Source of the DNA: Verrucomicrobiota bacterium
GTDB taxonomy: Bacteria; Verrucomicrobiota; Verrucomicrobiia; Limisphaerales; UBA11320
Assembly: GCA_016199985.1 (NCBI GenBank)
Contig: JACQFQ010000032.1
Coordinates: 99,749-163,748, forward strand
Direction of reading: 5' to 3'
Length of the DNA: 64,000 nt
The position numbers and the translations under genes were made by a program. Below, one piece after another: positions 36,366-44,270 of the stretch (positions within the stretch are counted from its first letter, which is position 1; the number at the start of each line of letters is the position of its first letter). The notes below the pieces were generated by a model that ran no database searches, was not told where the DNA came from, and worked only from the letters and a program-made list of their open reading frames with translations.

Positions 36366-36797
36366 ATGAAATTCGCTGAGAGAACCGGAGTCGAGGCGTT
36401 GCCGAATGAAAATCGAAACATCGTTCAGCTGCCGCTGGGGCTGCTCGGCTTTGAGGATGTAAAGCAATACACTTTGCTTGCGGACCCGAAGGAGAGCCCG
36501 TTCGTCTGGCTGCAGATGCTGGAGGCGCCCAAGGCCTCCTTCCTCGTCGTGGATCCATTCACGCTGTTCCCCGACTACCAGCCCGATGTCACCGAGGACG
36601 ACATTCAGTTCCTGGGCCTGGACGCGCCCCAGGACGCCGCGGTGTTCAACATCGTCACCCTGCGTTCCGACGGCAGCGCCAGCATCAACCTGAAGGGCCC
36701 GATCATCATCAACCGCCAGACCTTGCAGGGCAAACAGGTGATCCCCGTCAACGCGTCGGCGTACCAAGTGCAACACCCTCTTCCCATCGCGAGCTAG
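36366..36797 (+). CDS. fliW: Flagellar assembly factor FliW
   Basis: The 143-residue protein has the FliW pattern: an LPLGLLGFEDVKQYTLL segment, PFVWLQMLEAPKASFLVVDPF near residues 45-65, and NLKGPIIINRQTLQGKQVI near 110-130. FliW binds CsrA and flagellin in a partner switch: free flagellin sequesters FliW, releasing CsrA to repress translation of its targets. It precedes csrA by 19 bases and flagellin by about 360. There is no strong Shine-Dalgarno; ATGGA lies at that position. Confidence 0.95.
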   Translation: MKFAERTGVEALPNENRNIVQLPLGLLGFEDVKQYTLLADPKESPFVWLQMLEAPKASFLVVDPFTLFPDYQPDVTEDDIQFLGLDAPQDAAVFNIVTLRSDGSASINLKGPIIINRQTLQGKQVIPVNASAYQVQHPLPIAS

Positions 36798-36803
36798 CGA
36801 GCC

Positions 36804-36812
36804 AAGGACGGA
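36804..36812 (+). promoter_or_regulatory. Paired GGA motifs before csrA (possible autoregulatory CsrA site)
   Basis: AAGGACGGA contains two GGA triplets (36806-36808 and 36810-36812) that also form the csrA ribosome binding site. CsrA autorepression at such sites is known elsewhere; here it is inference. Confidence 0.4.
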
Positions 36813-36816
36813 TCCT

Positions 36817-37119
36817 ATGCTGATTCTCTCAAGAAAAGTGAACGAAAACATCGTCATCGACGGACGCATCATCGTGAAGATCGTGCGCCTGGATGGGGAG
36901 AACGTGAAGTTGGGCATCGAGGCCCCCGCGGACGTCCCGGTGCATCGACAGGAAGTCTACGATGAGATCCAGCGGAGCAATCGCGAGGCGGCCACGACAG
37001 GTCGTGTCCCCGTTCCGCGCGTTCCGCGCCAACGTCGGCCCCTGCCGGGCGGCGCGCCCCCGCCTTCCGCCGTGGAGAAACCTCCCGGGGACACGCACAG
37101 CGGCTCGACGCATCAGTGA
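36817..37119 (+). CDS. csrA: Carbon storage/translational regulator CsrA with C-terminal extension
   Basis: Residues 1-60 are a normal CsrA core: MLILSRKVNENIVIDGRIIVKIVRLDGENVKLGIEAP and then DVPVHRQEVYDEIQRSN. The RNA-contacting L4 in the first strand and the R44-like arginine (VHRQE) are present. CsrA dimers bind GGA motifs in mRNA leaders. About 40 further residues rich in Pro, Arg and Gly extend the protein to 100, while typical CsrA has 60-75; their role is unknown. The order fliW-csrA-flagellin supports FliW-controlled flagellin homeostasis. Confidence 0.95.
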   Translation: MLILSRKVNENIVIDGRIIVKIVRLDGENVKLGIEAPADVPVHRQEVYDEIQRSNREAATTGRVPVPRVPRQRRPLPGGAPPPSAVEKPPGDTHSGSTHQ

Positions 37120-37159
37120 ACGCCCAGCAGCAACCTAACATTTAACCGCTTTCCCACCT

Positions 37160-37963
37160 ATGGTCATCAACACAAACATTCACGCGCTGGCGGCGGCTTC
37201 AAACTTGAGCGTCAGCCAGGACATGCTGGCGAAGTCGTTGGCTCGGTTGAGTTCCGGCTCCAAGATTGTTCAGCCGTCGGATGACGCCGCCGGCTTGGCC
37301 GTGGCCTCGCGGCTGGAAGCCACGACGCGACGCCTGGACGCCGCCAAGGCGAACGTCGGCAACGCGATCTCCTTCACCCAGGTTCAGGACGGTTATCTGA
37401 AAAAGATCGCCAGCGCCTTCGACCGCATGAGCGAGCTCGCGATTCTTGCCCAGGACGTGACCAAGTCGAACGCGGATCGCTCCCTCTACGACGCGGAATT
37501 TCAGCAGATCAGCGGGTATATCAGCAGCACCGCGGGCAAGGACTTCAACGGCGTCAGCTTGTTCTCCGCCGCGGCCTTGAACGTCACGGTCGATTCCGAC
37601 GGCAACACATTCAGCATGGTGGGCGTCAACCTCGGGGCGGCGACCTACACGACCGCGACCGCCGCGAACGTGGCCACCATCGGCGGCGCCACTACGGCGC
37701 TGACCGAGGTGAAATCGGCGATCACCCAGCTCGCCACCGACCGCGCCACCATCGGCGCCTATCAATCGCGCATGCAGTTCACCTCGGAGCAGCTCAGCGT
37801 CTCCAAGGAAAACCTCGCCGCCGCCGCGTCCCGCATCCAGGACGTCGATGTCGCCGAGGAATCCACCCAATACGCTCGTTACCAGATTCTCGTGAACTCG
37901 GGAACCGCGATGTTGGCCCAAGCGAATCAACTCCCCCAAAGCGTGCTGCGACTGCTCCAATAG
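37160..37963 (+). CDS. fliC: Flagellin, short D0/D1 type
   Basis: The 267-residue flagellin has the conserved N-terminal D0/D1 helices (VINTNIHALAAASNL, LARLSSGSKIVQPSDDAAGLAVASRL) and C-terminal D1/D0 (QLSVSKENLAAAASRIQDVDVAEESTQYARYQILVNSGTAML...LPQSVLRLLQ). Only a small central part (about residues 140-175) is present, so the exposed D2/D3 domains are missing. No ribosome binding site and no GGA motif lie in the 40-base leader. The downstream sugar cluster makes glycosylation of this filament an attractive but unproven idea. Confidence 0.95.
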   Translation: MVINTNIHALAAASNLSVSQDMLAKSLARLSSGSKIVQPSDDAAGLAVASRLEATTRRLDAAKANVGNAISFTQVQDGYLKKIASAFDRMSELAILAQDVTKSNADRSLYDAEFQQISGYISSTAGKDFNGVSLFSAAALNVTVDSDGNTFSMVGVNLGAATYTTATAANVATIGGATTALTEVKSAITQLATDRATIGAYQSRMQFTSEQLSVSKENLAAAASRIQDVDVAEESTQYARYQILVNSGTAMLAQANQLPQSVLRLLQ

Positions 37964-37998
37964 TTTCATGCGCGTTGTTGCGACAGGCTCGCGCAGGA

Positions 37999-38044
37999 GA
38001 GGGTTTGCGGGCGTCGCGACGGACACCAACAACCCCAAACCCTC
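37999..38044 (+). terminator. Long-loop hairpin after flagellin
   Basis: GAGGGTTTG (37999-38007) pairs with CAAACCCTC (38036-38044). The loop itself contains a 10-bp palindrome CGTCGCGACG (38012-38021). No U-tract follows, so it could be a transcript-stabilising structure or a weak terminator. Confidence 0.35.
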
Positions 38045-38062
38045 GCTGGAAAGGCTCGTCAC

Positions 38063-39331
38063 ATGACCGACATCGTCGTCGTAGGCGGAGGCATCGTAGG
38101 ACTCTCGGTGGCCCGCGCCCTCATCGAACTGAACCCCGACCTCAGCCTCAAGGTGCTCGAGAAGGAGCCCGTCTGGGGCGCGCACCAAACCGGACACAAC
38201 AGCGGTGTCCTCCATTCCGGGATCTACTACAAGCCCGGCTCTCTCAAGGCCAGATTGGCCAAGGCCGGGAACGCGGAGATGGTGCGGTTCTGCCAGGAGC
38301 AGGGCATCGCTCACGAGGTCTGCGGGAAGGTGATCGTCGCCGCGGACGAGAGCGAGATCCCGGCGCTGGATCGGCTGATGGAGCGAGCCGCCGCCAACGG
38401 GGTCGCCGCGCGCAGGCTTTCCGGCCAGGAGCTCCGCGAGCGCGAGCCGCACGCCCGAGGCGTCGCGGCTCTCCATGTGCCGAGCACCGGCATCGTCGAC
38501 TTTGGCGAGGTCGCGGACGCGCTGGCGCGCGAAGCGGCCGAGAAAGGGGTGGAGCTTCATCTTCAAACCCGGCTCGAGAGCATCGAGCGCGTCTCCGGCG
38601 AAACCCGGCTGGGAACGTCCACGGGCTCGTTCGCGACCCGGTTCCTCATCAACTGCGCGGGCCTTCACAGCGACCGCGTCGCGGATTGGGACGGCGCTGA
38701 GACGCAGAGCCGCGTGCTTCCCATCCGGGGCGACTACTATCAGCTGCGGCCGGAGCGGACCCACCTCGTCCGTCACCTCATCTATCCTGTGCCCGACCCG
38801 CGATTCCCTTTCCTCGGCGTGCATCTCACTCGATCGATTCATGGCGACGTTCACGTCGGGCCCAACGCTGTCGTTTCCATGGCGCGCGAGGGCTACGGCC
38901 GAGCGGCCTTCAATTTCAGCGACGCGAGCGAGATGATGCGCTCGCGCAACTTCTGGGAGTACGCGCGCCGCAACTGGCGGCACAGCCTCTCCGAGGCTCG
39001 CACCGGTTTCAGCTTGAAAGCCTTCGCCCGGAAGGTCCAAAGGCTGGTTCCCGATATTCGCCCCGAGGATCTTCTGCCTTCCGCCTCTGGAATCCGCGCC
39101 CAATCCGTTTCGAGCGAGGGCGAGCTGATGGAGGATTTCCACGTCGTGGTCGGACGCGACTCGCTGCACGTGTGCAACGCTGCGTCGCCCGCCGCCACAT
39201 CGGCCATCGAGCTCGGACGCTATATCGCCCAACAGGCAAGGCAGGCTGTGGGTTTCCCTTCCGCCGGTCCTGACTGGGAGGGCTGGCCCGAGAACCTCGA
39301 TCAATACCAGAGCGGACTTTGCGAGATATGA
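38063..39331 (+). CDS. lhgO: L-2-hydroxyglutarate oxidase
   Basis: The 422-residue FAD enzyme begins DIVVVGGGIVGLSVARAL (dinucleotide-binding motif). It carries the family pattern GAHQTGHNSGVLHSGIYYKPGSLKA near residues 38-62, CGKVIVA near 88, INCAGLHSDRVA near 193 and the C-terminal FHVVVGRDSLHVCNAASPAATSAIELG. LhgO oxidises L-2-hydroxyglutarate to 2-oxoglutarate, normally a repair reaction linked to the quinone pool. Its TGA overlaps the next ATG (ATGA), coupling it to the sugar cluster. It could recycle 2-hydroxyglutarate formed by a cluster dehydrogenase; that is inference. Confidence 0.92.
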   Translation: MTDIVVVGGGIVGLSVARALIELNPDLSLKVLEKEPVWGAHQTGHNSGVLHSGIYYKPGSLKARLAKAGNAEMVRFCQEQGIAHEVCGKVIVAADESEIPALDRLMERAAANGVAARRLSGQELREREPHARGVAALHVPSTGIVDFGEVADALAREAAEKGVELHLQTRLESIERVSGETRLGTSTGSFATRFLINCAGLHSDRVADWDGAETQSRVLPIRGDYYQLRPERTHLVRHLIYPVPDPRFPFLGVHLTRSIHGDVHVGPNAVVSMAREGYGRAAFNFSDASEMMRSRNFWEYARRNWRHSLSEARTGFSLKAFARKVQRLVPDIRPEDLLPSASGIRAQSVSSEGELMEDFHVVVGRDSLHVCNAASPAATSAIELGRYIAQQARQAVGFPSAGPDWEGWPENLDQYQSGLCEI

Positions 39332-40266
39332 ATCCACGGATTCTCGTTACGGGCGGAGCGGGCTACTTGGGCTCGATTCTCTGCGAAACTCTCCTGCGCG
39401 AAGGCTACAGGGTTTGCGCCCTGGACAGCCTCATTTACGGGGAGGCGAATCTTTTCCACCTGTGCGCGCACCCCGACTTTGACTTCGTCAAGGCCGACGC
39501 CCGCGACGAGAAGGCGCTGCGGCCCCTGCTGCGCGATGTCGACGCGATCATACCGCTCGCCGCCCTGGTCGGCGTGGGCGCCTGCGATCGCGATCCTCTG
39601 ATGACGCAGTCCGTCAATGTGGACGCCATCGCCCTGCTCGAGCGGCTCCGGTCGGAGGATCAGCTCATCGTCTATCCCACCACCAACAGCGGCTACGGCG
39701 CCCAGAGCGGCCAGCTCCATTGCACCGAGGACACGCCTCTCCAGCCCATCTCCCTCTACGGAGAAACGAAGGCCGCCGCGGAGAAGCTTCTCCTCCGGGC
39801 GCCCAACACCATTTGCCTGCGGCTCGCCACCGTTTTCGGCATGTCCCCGCGAATGCGGCTGGACCTGCTCGTGAATCATTTCGTTCTCGCGGCGGTCACG
39901 GACGGAACCCTCACGATTTTCGAGAAGGACTTTAAGCGGAACTACGTTCATGTCCGCGACGTCGCCGACTGCTTCGTCCATTGCCTGCGCCATCCGGAAC
40001 GCATGACGGGGCGAACCTTCAACGTCGGATTGGACTCCGCCAATCTCTCCAAGGCGGAGCTGGCGATGAAGGTGCGCGAACATGCGCCGAAGTTTTACGT
40101 TCATTTCGCCGAGATAGGCAGCGATCCCGACAAGCGGAATTACATCGTGAGCAATCAGCGTCTCCGCGAGGCGGGATTCGAGGCCTCGCGCTCCCTGGAT
40201 GAGGGGATCGTCGAGCTGATTCGGGGCTATCGGATGCTGGGTCGGGGGCGTTTCAAGAACGCCTGA
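39328..40266 (+). CDS. NAD-dependent epimerase/dehydratase (extended SDR)
   Basis: The ATG at 39328 overlaps the lhgO stop. The protein (312 residues) has an N-terminal Rossmann GGAGYLGS motif, NVDAIALLERL, the catalytic SLYGETKAAAEK (YxxxK) near residue 150, and the upstream TTNSGYG motif supplying the Ser/Thr. It also has NYVHVRDVADCFVHCL, typical of nucleotide-sugar epimerases and dehydratases. Position in the cluster suggests oxidation, epimerisation or dehydration of an activated heptose or hexose. The substrate cannot be told from sequence alone. Confidence 0.88.
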   Translation: MNPRILVTGGAGYLGSILCETLLREGYRVCALDSLIYGEANLFHLCAHPDFDFVKADARDEKALRPLLRDVDAIIPLAALVGVGACDRDPLMTQSVNVDAIALLERLRSEDQLIVYPTTNSGYGAQSGQLHCTEDTPLQPISLYGETKAAAEKLLLRAPNTICLRLATVFGMSPRMRLDLLVNHFVLAAVTDGTLTIFEKDFKRNYVHVRDVADCFVHCLRHPERMTGRTFNVGLDSANLSKAELAMKVREHAPKFYVHFAEIGSDPDKRNYIVSNQRLREAGFEASRSLDEGIVELIRGYRMLGRGRFKNA

Positions 40267-40344
40267 TCGCGGGGCGATCCTCCTGTGTTCTCGCGCACCC
40301 AGCCTCTCCCGCCCGCCTCCTCCTCCCAGGAGCCTTGCATTTTT

Positions 40345-41112
40345 ATGACGCGCAGCTTTCTCCCGATGATCCCTCCCCCCCGGGGCCCATTGCTGATCGA
40401 CGCTCCCACCGTGCTGATCCTCGCGGGCGGTTTGGGGACGCGGCTTCGCTCCGCCGTGAGCGACCGGCCGAAGGTCCTTGCCGATGTGGGAGGACGCCCC
40501 TTCCTCGCCTACTGGCTCGAGACCTTGGCTTTGCAGGGCTTCCAGAACGTGGTGCTCTGCACCGGATATCTCTCCGATCACATTGAGCGTTGCTTCGGCG
40601 ACTCGTACGGCCCGCTCAAGCTTCGTTACTCGGTCGAGTCCTCGCCCCTGGGCACGGGAGGAGCGATTCGACAGGCGTTGGCCCAAACGGAGGGCAGCGA
40701 GCTGCTGGTGTTGAACGGCGACTCCTATTGCGAGGTGGATCTCGCCGAGTTCTGGCGAGATCGAGCGCGACGCCGCTTTCCCGCCGCGATGGCGCTCCAC
40801 TATTGCGCCGATACGCGCCGCTTTGGACGCGTCACGCTGACTCCGGAGAATCGCGTCGAAAGTTTTTTGGAGAAGAGCGATCTGCTTCGCGCGGGCTGGA
40901 TCAACGCCGGCGTCTATCTCTTGCCGAGCGGATGGATTCGCGAGATCGCTGAGAACGCGCCTGCGTCGCTGGAACGTGACCTGCTCCCGGGGTGGCTGAC
41001 GAATGGCATCTATGGTTTTCCATCCACAGGACGGTTCATCGACATCGGTCTGCCGGAGACGCTCGCGCGGGCCGAGGAGTTTTTTGCCGCATCGCGTCGT
41101 GTGGCGGCGTGA
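40345..41112 (+). CDS. Sugar-1-phosphate nucleotidyltransferase (HddC-like heptose-1-P guanylyltransferase)
   Basis: The ATG at 40345 is preceded by AGGAG at 40328-40332; a GTG at 40285 is the alternative. The 255-residue enzyme shows VLILAGGLGTRLRSAVSDRPKVLADV (nucleotide binding and catalytic Arg/Lys), VLNGDSYCEVDL (metal-binding Asp) and GWINAGVYLLPS. The sequence style (LR-AVSD-PK-LA-V-G-PFL-YWL) matches D-glycero-alpha-D-manno-heptose 1-phosphate guanylyltransferases and N-acetylmuramate-1-P uridylyltransferases. The adjacent GHMP kinase favours the heptose assignment. Confidence 0.85.
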   Translation: MTRSFLPMIPPPRGPLLIDAPTVLILAGGLGTRLRSAVSDRPKVLADVGGRPFLAYWLETLALQGFQNVVLCTGYLSDHIERCFGDSYGPLKLRYSVESSPLGTGGAIRQALAQTEGSELLVLNGDSYCEVDLAEFWRDRARRRFPAAMALHYCADTRRFGRVTLTPENRVESFLEKSDLLRAGWINAGVYLLPSGWIREIAENAPASLERDLLPGWLTNGIYGFPSTGRFIDIGLPETLARAEEFFAASRRVAA

Positions 41113-41193
41113 CTTGCCCAGGGGACGGGGACTGGGAGGGCGCGGGACAGGGACAGAACCCGGGAGAGCTCACCGTTAATCCAACTCAGCCAC

Positions 41194-42306
41194 ATGATCA
41201 TCACTCGCACCCCCTTTCGAATCTCATTCTTCGGCGGCGGCACCGACTACCCCGCCTGGTACCGAGAGCACGGAGGCGCGGTTCTGGCCACCGCGATCGA
41301 CAAGTACTGCTATCTCTCGTGCCGGCATCTGCCCCCGTTCTTCGAGCACCGCATCCGCGTCGTGTACTCGAAGATCGAGAACTGCAATTCCCTCGACGAG
41401 ATCGAGCACCCTTCCGTGCGTGAAACCCTCAAGCACCTGGACATGCAGCGGGGCGTCGAGATTCATCACGATGGCGATCTTCCGGCGCGCAGCGGGATGG
41501 GCTCGAGCTCCGCTTTCACGGTCGGCCTGCTTCACGCGATGTACGCCTTGCAGGGCAAGATGCCCAGCAAGCACCAGCTCGCGATGGAGAGCATCCATCT
41601 GGAGCAGGAGGTTCTCCATGAAACCGTGGGCTCGCAGGATCAGGTCACCGCGGCCTATGGCGGCTTCAATCACATCTCCTTCCATCCGTCCGGAGAGATC
41701 TCCGTGCGGCCGATGATCCTCGCGCCCGCCCGGCAGAAGGATCTGCGGTCGCATCTCATGCTCTTCTACACAGGCATCAAGCGGACCGCCGCGAAGGTGG
41801 CCGAGACGTACGTGCCGGCGCTGCAGGACAGGAAGAGGCAGCTTCGCATCCTCCGCGATATGGTGGAGGAGGCGGTGGAGATTCTCTCCGGGACCGACGA
41901 TATCCAGGCGTTCGGCCACCTGCTTCACGAAGGCTGGCAGGCCAAGCGCGCCATGAGCGACCAGGTGTCCAGCGAGGAGATCGACGACATCTACGAGCGG
42001 GCTCGAGCCGCCGGCGCCCTGGGAGGAAAGATCACGGGCGCGGGAGGCGGCGGGTTTCTGCTGCTCTTCGCTCCCCCAAGGCATCACACCCACATCCGCG
42101 AGAAGCTGGACGGCCTGCTGCATGTGCCCTTCAACTTCGACACAGGCGGCACGCAGGTGATCTTCTACGACCAGGAGCAGGACTACGCCGCGGTCGAGGA
42201 GGACACCCGCCTCCGCAAAATCATTCCCTTCCGCGAATGGAGCGGAGCGCCGTCCGCCGGGCGCGAGACCGTCGCCGCCACGCGCGCGGAGAAGATCGAT
42301 TACTGA
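41194..42306 (+). CDS. GHMP kinase (HddA-like D-glycero-alpha-D-manno-heptose-7-phosphate 1-kinase)
   Basis: The 370-residue protein starts MIITRTPFRISFFGGGTDYPAWY, a very characteristic opening of the HddA group of sugar GHMP kinases. It has the ATP loop DLPARSGMGSSSAFTVG near residue 95 and the C-terminal KITGAGGGGFLLLF near 277. HddA phosphorylates heptose 7-phosphate at C1 to feed GDP-heptose synthesis. The neighbouring HddC-like enzyme fits, but gmhA and gmhB are not visible here. Its stop codon lies within a heptamer repeat that fills the following gap. Confidence 0.9.
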   Translation: MIITRTPFRISFFGGGTDYPAWYREHGGAVLATAIDKYCYLSCRHLPPFFEHRIRVVYSKIENCNSLDEIEHPSVRETLKHLDMQRGVEIHHDGDLPARSGMGSSSAFTVGLLHAMYALQGKMPSKHQLAMESIHLEQEVLHETVGSQDQVTAAYGGFNHISFHPSGEISVRPMILAPARQKDLRSHLMLFYTGIKRTAAKVAETYVPALQDRKRQLRILRDMVEEAVEILSGTDDIQAFGHLLHEGWQAKRAMSDQVSSEEIDDIYERARAAGALGGKITGAGGGGFLLLFAPPRHHTHIREKLDGLLHVPFNFDTGGTQVIFYDQEQDYAAVEEDTRLRKIIPFREWSGAPSAGRETVAATRAEKIDY

Positions 42307-42345
42307 TTGCTGATTACTGATTACTCATCGCTGATCGCCGATTTC
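42297..42345. repeat. Imperfect heptamer repeat (TGATTAC-type) between hddA-like and transketolase genes
   Basis: Seven tandem heptamers read CGATTAC, TGATTGC, TGATTAC, TGATTAC, TCATCGC, TGATCGC, CGATTTC. They span the last codons of the kinase gene and the whole gap to the next ATG. Slippage would alter spacing of the downstream start. Confidence 0.7.
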
Positions 42346-42348
42346 ATC

Positions 42349-43221
42349 ATGCCCTCCGCATCCCCACACAAAGGCCGTTCCGCTGGAACGAAGGTGTCGT
42401 ACGAATCCCTCGCGCAGAAGTCGCACTGGCTGCGACGAAAGCTGTTCGAGATGGTCATGGCCACGAAGAAGGGGCACATCCCGTCCTCGTTCTCCTCCGT
42501 CGAGCTGCTCGTCGCCTTGTTTTATGGGGGCGTCATGCGATACGAGCCCGGCAAGCCTGACGATCGCGATCGCGACCGCCTCATTGTCAGCAAAGGGCAC
42601 GCGGCGATGGCTCTTTATCCCATCCTTGCGGACATCGGATACTTCCCGGAGAGCGAGCTGACGCTGTTCACACGGAAGGACGCCATGCTGCGAATGTACG
42701 CGGACCCCAGCATTCCGGGGATCGACGCGATCTCCGGCTCGCTCGGCCATGGGCTGGGCATCGCCTGCGGGTTCTCCCTCGCCGCCAAGCAGGACGGCCG
42801 TCCGCAACGTTCGTTCGTTGTCCTCGGCGACAGCGAGTGCTACGAGGGCTCCGTCTGGGAGAGCGCGTGCTTCGCCAGCCATTACGAGCTGGATAACATG
42901 GTCGCGATCGTCGATCGGAACGGGCTCGCGATCATGGGGAAAACCGAGGAGCTCTGCCGGATCGGATCGCTCGAGGAAAAGTTCAGGAGCTTCGGTTGGG
43001 AGTCCGTGAGCATCGATGGCCACTCCTACCGCGAGATCGCCGAGGCCTATGGACGCGTCGGCCACACGAAGGGCAGGCCGCTGGCCGTGATCGCGAACAC
43101 CGTCAAAGGAAAGGGGATCCGGTTCATGGAAAACCGGAGCGAGTGGCACAACCGCATGCCCAACGCCGCCGAGCAGGAGCAGGCGTGGCGCGATCTGGAG
43201 ACGTCCTGCCTCTCCCACTGA
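42349..43221 (+). CDS. Transketolase, N-terminal (TPP-binding) subunit
   Basis: The ATG at 42349 gives 290 residues. The protein covers the pyrophosphate-binding half of a transketolase: KKGHIPSSFSSVELLVALFY, SKGHAAMALYPILADIGYF, GSLGHGLGIACGFSLAAK and the TPP motif GDSECYEGSVWES...DRNG. The pyrimidine-binding half is encoded separately by the next gene, 33 bases on. Such split transketolases in sugar clusters are thought to move two-carbon ketol units onto special acceptors; the substrate here is unknown. Confidence 0.9.
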   Translation: MPSASPHKGRSAGTKVSYESLAQKSHWLRRKLFEMVMATKKGHIPSSFSSVELLVALFYGGVMRYEPGKPDDRDRDRLIVSKGHAAMALYPILADIGYFPESELTLFTRKDAMLRMYADPSIPGIDAISGSLGHGLGIACGFSLAAKQDGRPQRSFVVLGDSECYEGSVWESACFASHYELDNMVAIVDRNGLAIMGKTEELCRIGSLEEKFRSFGWESVSIDGHSYREIAEAYGRVGHTKGRPLAVIANTVKGKGIRFMENRSEWHNRMPNAAEQEQAWRDLETSCLSH

Positions 43222-43254
43222 GCGCCGCGAGCAACCAAACTTTTTCACAAAGAT

Positions 43255-44250
43255 ATGTCTGCAAAACCCAAGCTGATGCGCGATGTGCTGATCCAGGAGA
43301 TCTTCTCGCGCGCCCAGAAGGACCGGAACATCATTTTTATCAGCGCCGACCTCGGAGCTGAATCCCTCGACCTCTTTCGCGCCCAGTTGCCGGGGCAGTT
43401 CATCCATCCGGGCATCTGCGAACAGAACATGATCGACCTCGCGGCGGGGTTGGCCATGTCCGGCAAGACCGTGTTCACCTACGCCATGGCGAGCTTCATC
43501 ACCGCGCGCTGCTACGAGCAGCTGAAGGTGGCGCTGGGAGCGATGAACCAGCCGGTGACCGTGGTGTCGGTGGGCGTGGGTCTGGGATACGACGATGCGG
43601 GGCCCACGCACTACACGACCGAGGACATCGCTTGCATGCGCGCGCTGCCCAATATTGAGATCTGGACGCCGTCGGACGAGGAGTCCGCCCGCGAGATCAC
43701 CGTGGAATGCTGCGAGCGGCCGCGCTTCCGCTATATCCGGCTCGAGCGCCCGGCGCTGGCCCGGGCGCATCATGGAGGCTTTCGGGCGGCGATGTCGCAG
43801 GGCTTCTGCGAAGTCGCGCCGGGGAGCGACGCCGTCATTCTTTCCAGCGGCTACATGTTGCATCGGGCGATGGCGGCCCGCGAGCAGCTCAAGATGGCCG
43901 GCACGGAAGTGGCCGTCATCGACCTGTTCCGGATCAAGCCGCTGTCCGGCCGGGCGCTGACCTCGCATCTCTCGCGGTTCTCCCATGTGATCACCCTCGA
44001 GGAGCAGTGCCTCGCGGGCGGATTTGGCGGCGCGGTGGCCGAGGCGTTCGTGGACCATGGCGTCGCGAAACCGCTGCTGCGTCTCGGGCTTCCCGACAGG
44101 TATTTCTTCGAGAACGGCGGACGGAACCACGTCCTGGAGAGCTGTGGGCTGGGGACCTCGGCGATTGTCGAGCGCGTCGGCGAGTTTCTCGCTCCGAGCC
44201 ACCGGCGATCCGCGCACCTGCCCAACGTTCCCACACTGAGCTCATTCTGA
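43255..44250 (+). CDS. Transketolase, C-terminal (pyrimidine-binding) subunit
   Basis: The 331-residue partner of the preceding gene has FISADLGAESLDLF, then HPGICEQNMIDLAAGLAMSGKTVFTYAMASFITAR containing the TPP-activating Glu (CEQN). It has GDDA-type GLGYDDAGPTHYTTEDIACMRALPN, and a C-terminal domain with HVITLEEQCLAGGFGGAV. The two subunits together give one active site. It is immediately upstream of the hydroxyacid dehydrogenase gene. The AGGAAG near 44249-44255 may serve as the ribosome binding site of that gene. Confidence 0.9.
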   Translation: MSAKPKLMRDVLIQEIFSRAQKDRNIIFISADLGAESLDLFRAQLPGQFIHPGICEQNMIDLAAGLAMSGKTVFTYAMASFITARCYEQLKVALGAMNQPVTVVSVGVGLGYDDAGPTHYTTEDIACMRALPNIEIWTPSDEESAREITVECCERPRFRYIRLERPALARAHHGGFRAAMSQGFCEVAPGSDAVILSSGYMLHRAMAAREQLKMAGTEVAVIDLFRIKPLSGRALTSHLSRFSHVITLEEQCLAGGFGGAVAEAFVDHGVAKPLLRLGLPDRYFFENGGRNHVLESCGLGTSAIVERVGEFLAPSHRRSAHLPNVPTLSSF

Positions 44251-44270
44251 GGAAGCCGCCAGCGCCGCCC

